Notes under the pieces: model-generated
Told to the model about the DNA's origin: nothing
The model's input: only the letters and a program-made list of their open reading frames with translations
The model's database searches: none
Shown here: positions 39,441 through 47,290 of the stretch, one piece after another
How positions within the stretch are numbered: the first letter of the stretch is position 1
Layout: the number at the start of each line of letters is the position of its first letter
Position numbers and translations under genes: made by a program
Origin: Glaciibacter superstes DSM 21135
GTDB taxonomy: Bacteria > Actinomycetota > Actinomycetes > Actinomycetales > Microbacteriaceae
Length of the DNA: 64,000 bases
Reading direction: 5' to 3'
Assembly: GCF_000421145.1 (NCBI RefSeq)
Contig: NZ_ATWH01000003.1
Span: 1 to 64,000, forward strand

Positions 39441-40316
39441 GTGAAGTTTGCGCATCTCAGGGTCGAAGGCCAGTCCGTTGCTCGCCTTGCTCTGGTGCAG
39501 GAGGATGCGGCACTCTTTCTCGACGAGGTGATGGACGACGCGCCTCGCGACCTTCAGGACCTCATCGAAAAGGGCCAGGAGGAAGTCGACCGGGTACGGG
39601 CTTTCGGACTCGGTGCGATACAGGGCGGCGCCAGTCTCACGCAGATCGATGAGCTGCGGCACGCGTCCGCGGTCCTCCGACCACCGCAGATCATCGCGAT
39701 CGGTGCCAATTACGCCGCCCACGCCTCCGAGTTGAAGCTCCGGTCAGAAACCGCAGCGACAGTGTTCTCGCTCTGGCCGAACTCGCTCACCGGGCATGGG
39801 TCAACGGTCACCTGGCCGAGCGACCTGGCAACACAGGTTGACTATGAAGCCGAGCTCGGTGTCATCATCGGTCGCCCTGCCCGCCGGGTGAGCGTCGCAA
39901 ATGCACTCGACTACGTCTTTGGCTACACCATCGTGAACGACATCACCGCTCGCGACCTGCAGTTCTCAGAAGCCCAGTGGTCACGGTGTAAATCCTTCGA
40001 CGGCTTCACTCCGACCGGGCCGGTGGTCGTCACTGCTGACGAGATCGGTGACCCACAGGATCTCTGGCTGACCACCCATGTTGACGGGCGCATCCTGCAG
40101 GACGCGTCGAGCGGCGACATGGTTCGCACCGTCGCCGAGATCATCGCCTTCCTCTCGACCACGTCGACGCTGCTTCCCGGAACACTGATCTCCACCGGAA
40201 GCCCGGGGGGCGCCGGCTATAGCCGCAAGCCGCAGGTCTTTCTCCGAGACGGGTCGACGGTCACCGTCTCGATCGACAAGATCGGATTCCTCACCTCAAA
40301 CTGCCGCGAGATCTGA
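39441..40316 (+). CDS. fumarylacetoacetate hydrolase-family protein
   Basis: A 291-residue FAH-family enzyme. The core runs from IIAIGANYAAHASE through DYEAELGVIIGR and VNDITARDLQ to GDMVRTVAEIIAFLS, and contains the acidic metal ligands (two glutamates in the YEAELGV region and a later aspartate). Members hydrolyse or decarboxylate beta-dicarbonyl acids, such as fumarylpyruvate or 2-hydroxyhepta-2,4-diene-1,7-dioate. The exact substrate is not evident. The start is GTG with a -10-like TAGCCT six bases before it, so the message is probably leaderless. It is convergent with aspartase. Confidence 0.9.
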   Translation: MKFAHLRVEGQSVARLALVQEDAALFLDEVMDDAPRDLQDLIEKGQEEVDRVRAFGLGAIQGGASLTQIDELRHASAVLRPPQIIAIGANYAAHASELKLRSETAATVFSLWPNSLTGHGSTVTWPSDLATQVDYEAELGVIIGRPARRVSVANALDYVFGYTIVNDITARDLQFSEAQWSRCKSFDGFTPTGPVVVTADEIGDPQDLWLTTHVDGRILQDASSGDMVRTVAEIIAFLSTTSTLLPGTLISTGSPGGAGYSRKPQVFLRDGSTVTVSIDKIGFLTSNCREI

Positions 40317-40366
40317 CCTGCCGGGTAGAAAGCGCAAGCCAGAACCCGATCCGCTCGGAGCGTCGA

Positions 40367-41803
40367 CTACTCGATGATCGGAATGGCGCTCGTTGCCGCG
40401 TCGACTTCCACGCCAGAGAGCCGGGCAGGCTCGAGTTCGCGCATGACGCTCTCGCGGCTCATCAGCTTTGCCTCGACGACCAGGTCCGCCACATCTCTCC
40501 CGGTCAGGAGCGCGGTTTTCGCGAGGGCAGCCGCCGCGGAATAGCCGATGTGAGGGATGAGCGCGGTGATCACCCCGACGCTCGATGAGACCATGCCGCG
40601 CAGCCTGTCTTCGTTCGCCGTGATGCCGTCGATACAGTTGACGCGCAGTGTCCACATGGCCTGGGTCATCCAGGCGAGACTCTGGAGCAGCGAGTGCGCG
40701 ATCACCGGCTCGAACGCGTTGAGCTGCAGTTGCCCGCCTTCCGCGGCCATGGTGACCGTGACATCCGACCCGGCGACGGCGAACGCGACCTGGTTGACCA
40801 CCTCGGGGATGACCGGGTTCACCTTGCCTGGCATGATGCTCGACCCGGCCTGCTTCGGCGGCAGGTTGATCTCGCCGAACCCCGTCTGTGGACCCGAAGA
40901 GAGCAGCCGGAGGTCGTTGCAGATCTTGGAGAGCTTGATCGCGCTGCGCTTGAGGTTCGCGCTGAACGACATGAACCCGCCGGCGTCGCTCGTCGACTCG
41001 ATGAGATCTGGCGCTGTCTCCAGTTTGAGGCCGGTGATCTCATTCAGATGACGGATGGCGGCTGCCGCGTATCCGGTGTCCGCCGTGATGCCGGTGCCGA
41101 TCGCGGTCGCGCCCAGGTTGATCTCTGCGAGGAGCCAGACCGTCTCGGTCAGGCGGTCGTAGTCTTCGCCGAGGGTCGTCGCGAACCCGTGGAATTCCTG
41201 GCCGAGTGTCATCGGCACGGCATCCTGCATCTGGGTTCGACCGACCTTGAGAATCTGGCGGAACTCGACGGCCTTGGCTGAGAACGAGCCCTGCAGGGCC
41301 TTGAGTTCGCGCAGCAGGTGCTGGAGTGAGAACGTCAGTGCGATCTTGATCGCGGTCGGGTAGGTGTCGTTGGTGGACTGGCTGCGGTTGACGTGGTCGA
41401 GCGGGCTCAGGATGTCGTAGCGGCCTTTTTCATAGCCGGCCTTCTCCAGCGCGAGGTTGCAGATGACCTCGTTCGCGTTCATGTTCGTGGACGTGCCTGC
41501 GCCGCCCTGAATGACGCCCACCACAAACTCGTCGTGGTACCTGCCGTCGATGATCTCCTGGCAGGCGGCATCGATCCAGCCCGCCTTTTCGCGGGAGAGT
41601 GCGCCGATTTCCTGGTTCGCCCGTGCGCAGGCCTGCTTTACAGAGGCGAGAGCCACGATGAAGTCCGGGTAAACGGAGATCGGGCGCTTGGCGATCGGGA
41701 AGTTGTCCATCGCACGCTGCGTGTGGACGCCCCAATAGGCGTTTTCGGGAACCTCGAGGGGTCCAAGTGAATCGCTCTCAGTGCGGAATCCCGGTGGAGT
41801 CAC
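40367..41803 (-). CDS. aspA: aspartate ammonia-lyase
   Basis: A 478-residue aspartase/fumarase-superfamily enzyme. It has STNMNANEVICN, RSQSTNDTYPTAIK, LKVGRTQMQDAVPMTLGQEF and the signature GSSIMPGKVNPV. The aspartase rather than fumarase assignment rests on overall resemblance and on TQRAMDNFPIAK. It splits aspartate to fumarate and ammonia. The frame is open to 41980, but GTG at 41803 is chosen because AAGGAAGG lies seven bases upstream and the length then equals that of typical aspartases. Confidence 0.9.
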   Translation of the reverse strand: MTPPGFRTESDSLGPLEVPENAYWGVHTQRAMDNFPIAKRPISVYPDFIVALASVKQACARANQEIGALSREKAGWIDAACQEIIDGRYHDEFVVGVIQGGAGTSTNMNANEVICNLALEKAGYEKGRYDILSPLDHVNRSQSTNDTYPTAIKIALTFSLQHLLRELKALQGSFSAKAVEFRQILKVGRTQMQDAVPMTLGQEFHGFATTLGEDYDRLTETVWLLAEINLGATAIGTGITADTGYAAAAIRHLNEITGLKLETAPDLIESTSDAGGFMSFSANLKRSAIKLSKICNDLRLLSSGPQTGFGEINLPPKQAGSSIMPGKVNPVIPEVVNQVAFAVAGSDVTVTMAAEGGQLQLNAFEPVIAHSLLQSLAWMTQAMWTLRVNCIDGITANEDRLRGMVSSSVGVITALIPHIGYSAAAALAKTALLTGRDVADLVVEAKLMSRESVMRELEPARLSGVEVDAATSAIPIIE

Positions 41804-42160
41804 AGATTCGCCTTCCTTTCCCTGGTCGATGGTGGAGCCGTTCGGCTCGACACGCGTTGACGGGTTTTCGGACACGCTGGTTGACACTGAGGCTCCATTG
41901 CCGTGGGGAGGACGAGCTCGTGGCTCCTTACCACCCAACTCTATCGCGGAGACTGCGCACGCAACCGGGTCCCGACGCAAGGAACAAGCGCTGCCACCGG
42001 CACCGACGCAGGAAAACTGCCTCCATCGGCGTAGGACGCTCGCAGGTCGCTGACGCTACAGTGGCGAGACGGCGCGTATCGGCGCCAGGCTTGCTCCGCG
42101 CCGGTAAGGTCGCCCCATCAGCGCACGCTGACTGCCCACTGAGTGTTCGCCGAGGACAGC
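41804..42160. other. divergent intergenic region between aspA and the LacI gene
   Basis: About 357 bases with no supported gene. On the minus strand the aspartase frame stays open to 41980 but lacks conserved sequence; on the plus strand a TTGACA (41881-41886) has no good -10 partner. I see no strong hairpin or repeat here. Confidence 0.5.
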
Positions 42161-43147
42161 ATGTCAACGATTTACGAGGTCGCGGCCCTGGCCGGCGTCT
42201 CCCCCGCGACCGTTTCACGAGTGTTGAACGGCGTCAACGTCTCTGCCGAGAAGTCCAGGTTGGTGCGCGATGCCGCAGGGAAGCTCGCGTTCACCCCCAA
42301 CCGCACCGCCCGCTCGTTGCGGAAGCAAAGCTCTGAAGTAATCGCGCTGGTGATCCCAGACATCGAGAATCCGTTCTTCACGTCGATGGCGCGCGGCGTC
42401 GAAGACGTCGCCCAGGCAGCCGGCTACTCCGTCGTCCTGTGCAACACCGACGAAGACCCGGATAAAGAGGCCAGTTATCTGTCCATCGCCGTGTCCGAGA
42501 ATATGGCCGGCATCATCCTGGCCGCGGCAAGCGACCACGTCGACCTCGCTCCGCTCTTGCGCCGGGGCCGCCCCGTGGTCGCAGTCGACCGCGGCCCGCA
42601 CGGTTTCGACCTGGACGCCGTCATGGTGGACAACATCGCCGGCGGCCGCGAAGCGACGCAGGCGCTCTACGACCAGGGCTTCTCCCGGATTGCGTGCATC
42701 ACCGGTCCAAGCGACGTCGAAACGGCGCAACGCCGCGAACACGGCTGGCGGCAGGTGGTCATCGCCAACGGCGGTCACGACGAGCGCTATCTCAAGCATG
42801 CCAACTTCCGCGTTGACGGCGGCCGAGCCGCAATGGACGAACTGCTCGCCCTGGAAACTCCGCCCGACGCCGTCTTCGTCGCCAACAACCTGATGAGCGT
42901 CGGCGCGCTCCAGGTGCTGTTCGAACGCGGTCTCACCACCGAGAACGTCGGAATGGCCAGCTTCGGTGACCTGCCGTTCTCCACTCTCGCTCCGCGGGGA
43001 GTGACCATCATCCACCTCCCCGCCCGCCACCTCGGCGTCACCGCCGCACGGCTCCTCATCGAACGTATCAACGGCGACGACCAACCGGCGCGCACCATTG
43101 TGCTGCGCAATGAGATCTCCGCTCCGACAAGCGTCGGCAGCGCCTGA
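42161..43147 (+). CDS. LacI-family transcriptional regulator
   Basis: A 328-residue repressor. The N-terminal headpiece is TIYEVAALAGVSPATVSRVL followed by the hinge helix region (RTARSLRKQSS), and the sugar-binding core has IPDIENPFFTSMARGVEDVA. The start is the ATG at 42161. It lies just upstream of the sugar isomerase, with 85 bases between, and the spacer contains a LacI-style palindrome GAAATCGATTTC that it probably binds. No transporter or kinase for the sugar is adjacent, so the inducer is likely a sugar or sugar derivative handled by the isomerase. Confidence 0.93.
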   Translation: MSTIYEVAALAGVSPATVSRVLNGVNVSAEKSRLVRDAAGKLAFTPNRTARSLRKQSSEVIALVIPDIENPFFTSMARGVEDVAQAAGYSVVLCNTDEDPDKEASYLSIAVSENMAGIILAAASDHVDLAPLLRRGRPVVAVDRGPHGFDLDAVMVDNIAGGREATQALYDQGFSRIACITGPSDVETAQRREHGWRQVVIANGGHDERYLKHANFRVDGGRAAMDELLALETPPDAVFVANNLMSVGALQVLFERGLTTENVGMASFGDLPFSTLAPRGVTIIHLPARHLGVTAARLLIERINGDDQPARTIVLRNEISAPTSVGSA

Positions 43148-43163
43148 TTCCGCGCTCCTCCGC

Positions 43164-43192
43164 TTGAACTTGAAATCGATTTCTGGCAATCT
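43164..43192 (+). promoter_or_regulatory. isomerase promoter with LacI-type operator
   Basis: The perfect 12-bp palindrome GAAATCGATTTC (43172-43183), with the central CG typical of LacI operators, lies between a TTGAAC (43164-43169) and a CAATCT (43187-43192) spaced 17 bases. Binding here would block RNA polymerase. Confidence 0.65.
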
Positions 43193-43232
43193 GGACCCAT
43201 ATCCGGCACGCCCCATAAGGAGCAAACACCGC

Positions 43233-44873
43233 ATGACCACCAGCTACACCCTGCCATCCACGCGCAGCGTCGTCACCGCGCCTGCGCAGACGGTATTCAC
43301 TGTTGCCAGCGGCGACCTGCGCCTCCCGGCGAACGTGCAGTGCTGGCCGACCCAGCAACGGCTCGAGGCCGACCTGGGTGCGGCCGTCACGAACCTCGGC
43401 TGGCAGGTGCAGCGTGGCCACGGCGTGAACGAGACCACCGGTCACGGCTTCATCGACAGCCAGCGGGCCGGCATCGAAGTGTTCAAGCACATCCCAGCCG
43501 AGGCCCCGCTGATTGTGGTCGAGGCCGTCTGGCAGTACAGCCACCACGTGCTTGCCGGGCTCCGCACCCACAAAGGACCGATTCTCGTGGTCGCGAACTG
43601 GGCGGGTGACTTCCCCGGACTGGTTGGACTCCTGAATCTCACCGGCAGCCTGACCAAGGCCGGCGTGACGTATTCGGCTCTGTGGAGCAAGGACTTCACC
43701 GACGACTGGGCCCGCGAGAAGCTCGCCGAATGGCTGTCGACCGGCACCATCGAGCACGATGAGAGCCACGTGCGCGACCTTCCGGCGCTCGACTCGGCCA
43801 GCCCAGAGGTCGAACTCGGCGTGGCGCTCGCCCAGCAGCTCCAGCAGGACAAGGCCATCATCGGCATCTTCGACGAGGGCTGCATGGGCATGTACAACGC
43901 GATCATCGACGACGAGCTGTTGAACCCGCTCGGCATCTACAAGGAGCGCCTGTCGCAGAGCGCCCTGTACGCCGAGATGCTGAACGTGAGCGACGCAGAG
44001 GCGAACGAGGTCAGGTCCTGGCTCGACGCTGCGGGTTTCACCTTCCACTTCGGAACCGACGAGACCACAGAACTCACCGAAGACCAGGTGCACAGCCAGT
44101 TCAAGATGTACATCGCAGCGGTGCGCATCTCCGACGACTACGGACTCGACGCCGTCGGCATCCAGTACCAGCAGGGCCTGAAGAACCTGGTTCCGGCCAG
44201 CGACCTCGCCGAAGGCCTGCTGAACAACGTGCAGCGCCCGCCGGTTCTCTCCCGCGACGGCAGCCGTGAACTGTACGCCGGGCAGGCACTCCCCCACTTC
44301 AATGAGGTAGACGAAGGCGTTGCCATCGACGCGCTGGTGACCAACCGCATCTGGAACGCGATGGGACTCGACCCGGCCAACACGCTCCACGACGTGCGCT
44401 GGGGTGAAGAGTACGACGGCGAGTTCGTCTGGGTGTTCGAGATCTCAGGCTCCGTTCCCGCCTCACACAACGGTGGATACGACAAGAGCTACAGCATGCG
44501 CCAGCCGCCGATGTTCTTCCCACTCGGCGGTGGCACCCTCTCCGGCGTTTCGAAGCCGGGCGAGATCGTCTGGTCGCGCGTGTTCATCATGGACGGTGTG
44601 CTGCACGTGGACCTCGGTCGCGGCCACGTCGCCGACCTTCCAGCAGAAGAGACCCAACGCCGCCTCGATGCGACCGACCCTCAGTGGCCGATCATGCACG
44701 CGGTGCTGAACGGCGTGTCGCGTGACCAGCTGATGGCTCGCCACAAGGCGAACCACGCGCAGGTCGTCTATGCACCGGATGCCGCCACCGCCGACAAGGC
44801 ACTGCTCGCGAAGGCTGCGCTGTTCAACGAGCTCGGCGTGATCGTGCACCTCTGCGGAGACGTCGCGATCTAG
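43233..44873 (+). CDS. L-fucose/L-arabinose isomerase-family protein
   Basis: A 546-residue protein of the fucose/arabinose isomerase superfamily. IGIFDEGCMGMYNAIIDDEL holds the first metal-ligand glutamate; RISDDYGLDAVGIQYQQGLK and FIMDGVLHVDLGRGHVADLP mark the central and C-terminal domains. It probably interconverts an aldose and ketose using Mn2+, but the sugar cannot be named. It is longer than many single-domain relatives. AAGGAG stands a few bases before the ATG. Its promoter carries the operator for the adjacent LacI protein. Confidence 0.8.
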   Translation: MTTSYTLPSTRSVVTAPAQTVFTVASGDLRLPANVQCWPTQQRLEADLGAAVTNLGWQVQRGHGVNETTGHGFIDSQRAGIEVFKHIPAEAPLIVVEAVWQYSHHVLAGLRTHKGPILVVANWAGDFPGLVGLLNLTGSLTKAGVTYSALWSKDFTDDWAREKLAEWLSTGTIEHDESHVRDLPALDSASPEVELGVALAQQLQQDKAIIGIFDEGCMGMYNAIIDDELLNPLGIYKERLSQSALYAEMLNVSDAEANEVRSWLDAAGFTFHFGTDETTELTEDQVHSQFKMYIAAVRISDDYGLDAVGIQYQQGLKNLVPASDLAEGLLNNVQRPPVLSRDGSRELYAGQALPHFNEVDEGVAIDALVTNRIWNAMGLDPANTLHDVRWGEEYDGEFVWVFEISGSVPASHNGGYDKSYSMRQPPMFFPLGGGTLSGVSKPGEIVWSRVFIMDGVLHVDLGRGHVADLPAEETQRRLDATDPQWPIMHAVLNGVSRDQLMARHKANHAQVVYAPDAATADKALLAKAALFNELGVIVHLCGDVAI

Positions 44874-44895
44874 GCGCAATCTCGCAAGAAGCACC

Positions 44896-44956
44896 CGCGA
44901 GTGCGGGCGAATCGTCGGTTTGAGAGCGTCAAACCGACGATTTGGCCGCACTCGTG
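44896..44956. terminator. long near-perfect hairpin between convergent genes
   Basis: Inner arms of 14 bp (44910-44923, 44929-44942) are perfect around GAGCG. Outer arms CGAGTGCGG (44898-44906) and CCGCACTCG (44946-44954) continue the stem with one mismatch and a wobble between. It lies 22 bases after the isomerase stop and overlaps the last nine codons of the aminotransferase on the opposite strand. Confidence 0.8.
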
Positions 44957-46722
44957 AGCGTCGTGGCGGCGGTCGACACGAGGCACTCCGGCGGCAGATC
45001 GAACCAGCGCAGGTGCTCGAAGTCCTCTCCGAGTTCGGCGAGAAGCCTCTGCGAATCCTGCTCCAGCTCATGTGCGCCGTCGGATGCATTCTCGAATAGG
45101 GTTCGCGCTGCCGCAATGGCGTCGGAATAGGCGGATGCCCGAGCGCGGTCGTCATGGCGCGGGAAGCGCAGCATGCCGTTCGCGTCGTACGACAGCTGGC
45201 CGAGCCGGAGTGGTGGTTCCACCGGACCTGCCCGGTGCCGCCACAAACCGGATGCCGGATCGAAGTGGTAGTCGGGCAGCAGCCGCCAGCCGTGCTCGGC
45301 GACCATCGTGACGGCCTCGACGATGTACCGGAACACCTCATCGCTGATGAAGTAGTTGAAGTTCACCCGCACCCACCCCGGCTTGATGCCCTCGCAGCCG
45401 TTCAGAATCTCACGTTCAAACTCGCGGGAACGCTCGAGGTCGATGCCGAGCAACCGGTGCCCGTATGGACCGGCGCACGAACAACCGCCCCTGCTCTGGA
45501 TGCCGAACACGTCGTTCAGGATCGCGACGACGGCATTGTGGTGCAGGTAGTCGCCGTTCGGGCGCTTCACCACGAACGAGACGATCGACAACCGCTCTGC
45601 GTCAGGGTTTCCGAGCACCTGGATGGAGGGATGCGCCGACCACGCACCGACCGCGCGGCGAAGGAAATCGTTCTCGTGCTCCTGGATCGTGTGAACCGAG
45701 ACGGCGTCCTTGAGCGCGAACACCAGCCCGGCCCGGATGGACTCGATGATCGCCGGGGTGCCCGCTTCTTCACGATGCTCCGGGTTGGCGAGATAACGAT
45801 GGTGATCTGGGTTGACGTAACTCACCGTGCCGCCGCCGACGACATCCGGAATCGCGTTGTGCATCAGCTTGCGGCTGACCACCAGCACACCGGGTGTCCC
45901 AGGGCCCCCGATGAACTTGTGCGGGGAGAGGAAGATCGCGTCCTTGCGCTCATGCAGCGCACCATCGCGCGGGTTCATCTCCATGCCAACGTAGGGCGCC
46001 GCCGCTGCGAAGTCCCAGAACGCCAGGGCGCCGTGCTCGTGCAGCAGACGGGTGATGCCGTGCGTGTCGCTCAGGATTCCGGTGACGTTGCTCGCCGCGC
46101 TGAACGAACCGATCTTCAGCGGTCGGTCGGCATACACGCTGAGTTCATGGGCGAGCTGTGCCTGGTCGATGTGGCCGTCTGAGTCTTCGTGAATCGTCAC
46201 GACGTCGGCGATCGACTCCCTCCACGGCAGCTCGTTGCTGTGGTGTTCGTACGGCCCGATGAATACCACGGGCCTTTCGCGGGTGGGGATCAGGGCATCA
46301 AGATGATACTTCTCGTCAAGCTCGCTTGGCAGCCGCAGGCCGAGGATGCCGACCAGTTTGTCGATCGCACCGGTCGAACCGCTGCCGGTGAAGATGACCA
46401 TCGTGTCGTCGTCACCGTTGACCGCACGACGGATGATGTCACGCGCGTCTTCGCGCAGCCTGGTCGTCTGCAGGCCGGTTCCACTGCTCTCGGAGTGCGT
46501 GTTTGCGTAGCGCGGAAGCACCTCGTCTCGAATGAAATCCTCGATGAAGCTGAGCGCACGGCCACTCGCCGTGTAATCCGCGTAGGTGACCGGCCTCGTG
46601 CCGTACGGACCGTCCATGAGACGGTCGTCACCGATCACGCAATCCCGGATGCGCGCGAGGAGCGCCGGCTCGCCCAGCGAGGCTGCGCGGGCGGGAATCA
46701 CGCACTCGGTGATCTGCCGCAT
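44929..46722 (-). CDS. class V aminotransferase (cysteine-desulfurase-like), long form
   Basis: A 597-residue PLP enzyme. The core has TGSGSTGAIDKLVGIL, GPYEHHSNELPWRES, ALAFWDFAAAAPYVGM and FLSPHKFIGGPGTPG with the PLP-binding lysine, and SRGGCSCAGPYGH in the position of the desulfurase cysteine loop. The C-terminal 150 residues extend beyond the 400 residues of IscS/SufS and are unusual. It may move sulfur from cysteine or act on another substrate; no Suf/Isc genes adjoin. The ATG at 46722 is placed by a TAGCAT box seven bases upstream; the frame extends to 46854 without conserved sequence. Confidence 0.82.
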   Translation of the reverse strand: MRQITECVIPARAASLGEPALLARIRDCVIGDDRLMDGPYGTRPVTYADYTASGRALSFIEDFIRDEVLPRYANTHSESSGTGLQTTRLREDARDIIRRAVNGDDDTMVIFTGSGSTGAIDKLVGILGLRLPSELDEKYHLDALIPTRERPVVFIGPYEHHSNELPWRESIADVVTIHEDSDGHIDQAQLAHELSVYADRPLKIGSFSAASNVTGILSDTHGITRLLHEHGALAFWDFAAAAPYVGMEMNPRDGALHERKDAIFLSPHKFIGGPGTPGVLVVSRKLMHNAIPDVVGGGTVSYVNPDHHRYLANPEHREEAGTPAIIESIRAGLVFALKDAVSVHTIQEHENDFLRRAVGAWSAHPSIQVLGNPDAERLSIVSFVVKRPNGDYLHHNAVVAILNDVFGIQSRGGCSCAGPYGHRLLGIDLERSREFEREILNGCEGIKPGWVRVNFNYFISDEVFRYIVEAVTMVAEHGWRLLPDYHFDPASGLWRHRAGPVEPPLRLGQLSYDANGMLRFPRHDDRARASAYSDAIAAARTLFENASDGAHELEQDSQRLLAELGEDFEHLRWFDLPPECLVSTAATTLTSAAKSSV

Positions 46723-46729
46723 GGTGCCG

Positions 46730-46735
46730 ATGCTA
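46730..46735 (-). promoter_or_regulatory. -10 element, leaderless start of the aminotransferase
   Basis: TAGCAT ending seven bases before the ATG at 46722. Confidence 0.45.
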
Positions 46736-46771
46736 GTGCATGCGAGCGACAGAAACGAGGCTGCAGGCATG

Positions 46772-46805
46772 GAAGTGCCCCTCCCCCAGGAGGGAGGGGC
46801 GCTTC
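46772..46805 (-). terminator. GC-rich hairpin after the DUF4190-like gene
   Basis: Arms of 14 bases (46772-46785 and 46792-46805) match at 13 positions. A further pair, GACAGAAAC/GTTTCTGTC (46748-46756 and 46807-46815), flanks it. It follows the stop at 46814 on the minus strand. Confidence 0.6.
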
Positions 46806-46813
46806 GGTTTCTG

Positions 46814-47148
46814 TCACCAGAAGAAAGCGAACGGGAGGAACGGCAGTGCTGCAATACCGGCGATGACCGCGATCAGGGCGATGATGATCGATCCAGCGAG
46901 CATCACAGCGTTCAGCACGATGCCCCAGATGGCCATGGTTCGACTGTGCGGCTCGCGACCGATGGCCAGGATCCCGGTGATGAGGCCGGCAATCGGGGCG
47001 AAGAACGTCCAGCCGGCGAAGATCGACACCAGGCCGAGAACAAGACTGGTGATGCTGAGGGGGCTGCTCGGTGTTGCAGCCTGAGGGGTTGGTGGCGGTG
47101 CCGGCGCCAGTGCCTGCGCGGGGGCCGGGGCGGGGCGGTGGTTGACAT
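46814..47148 (-). pseudogene. DUF4190-like membrane protein with a one-base frameshift
   Basis: The C-terminal 71 codons encode two membrane helices (FAGWTFFAPIAGLITGILAI and a second one ending in FLPFAFFW), typical of short DUF4190-like proteins. Their frame has no start codon before the internal GTG at 47029. An ATG at 47148 with GGAG upstream begins MSTTAPP in another frame; inserting one C in the C-rich tract (minus strand of 47119-47137) joins them into a normal proline/alanine-rich start plus two-helix protein. It is either an assembly error in a G/C run or a real frameshift. Confidence 0.7.
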
Positions 47149-47290
47149 GATGCGGTCTCCGTATTCATCTGGACGGCCGCGTCTGCGACCAGAATCAACG
47201 TTACGGATTGTCGCCAGCCGAGGATATGGGGATATCCCCCGGATCAGCGCGGGGGCATCCGCCCTGCCGTCTGCCCGTATGCTCGCCCGG

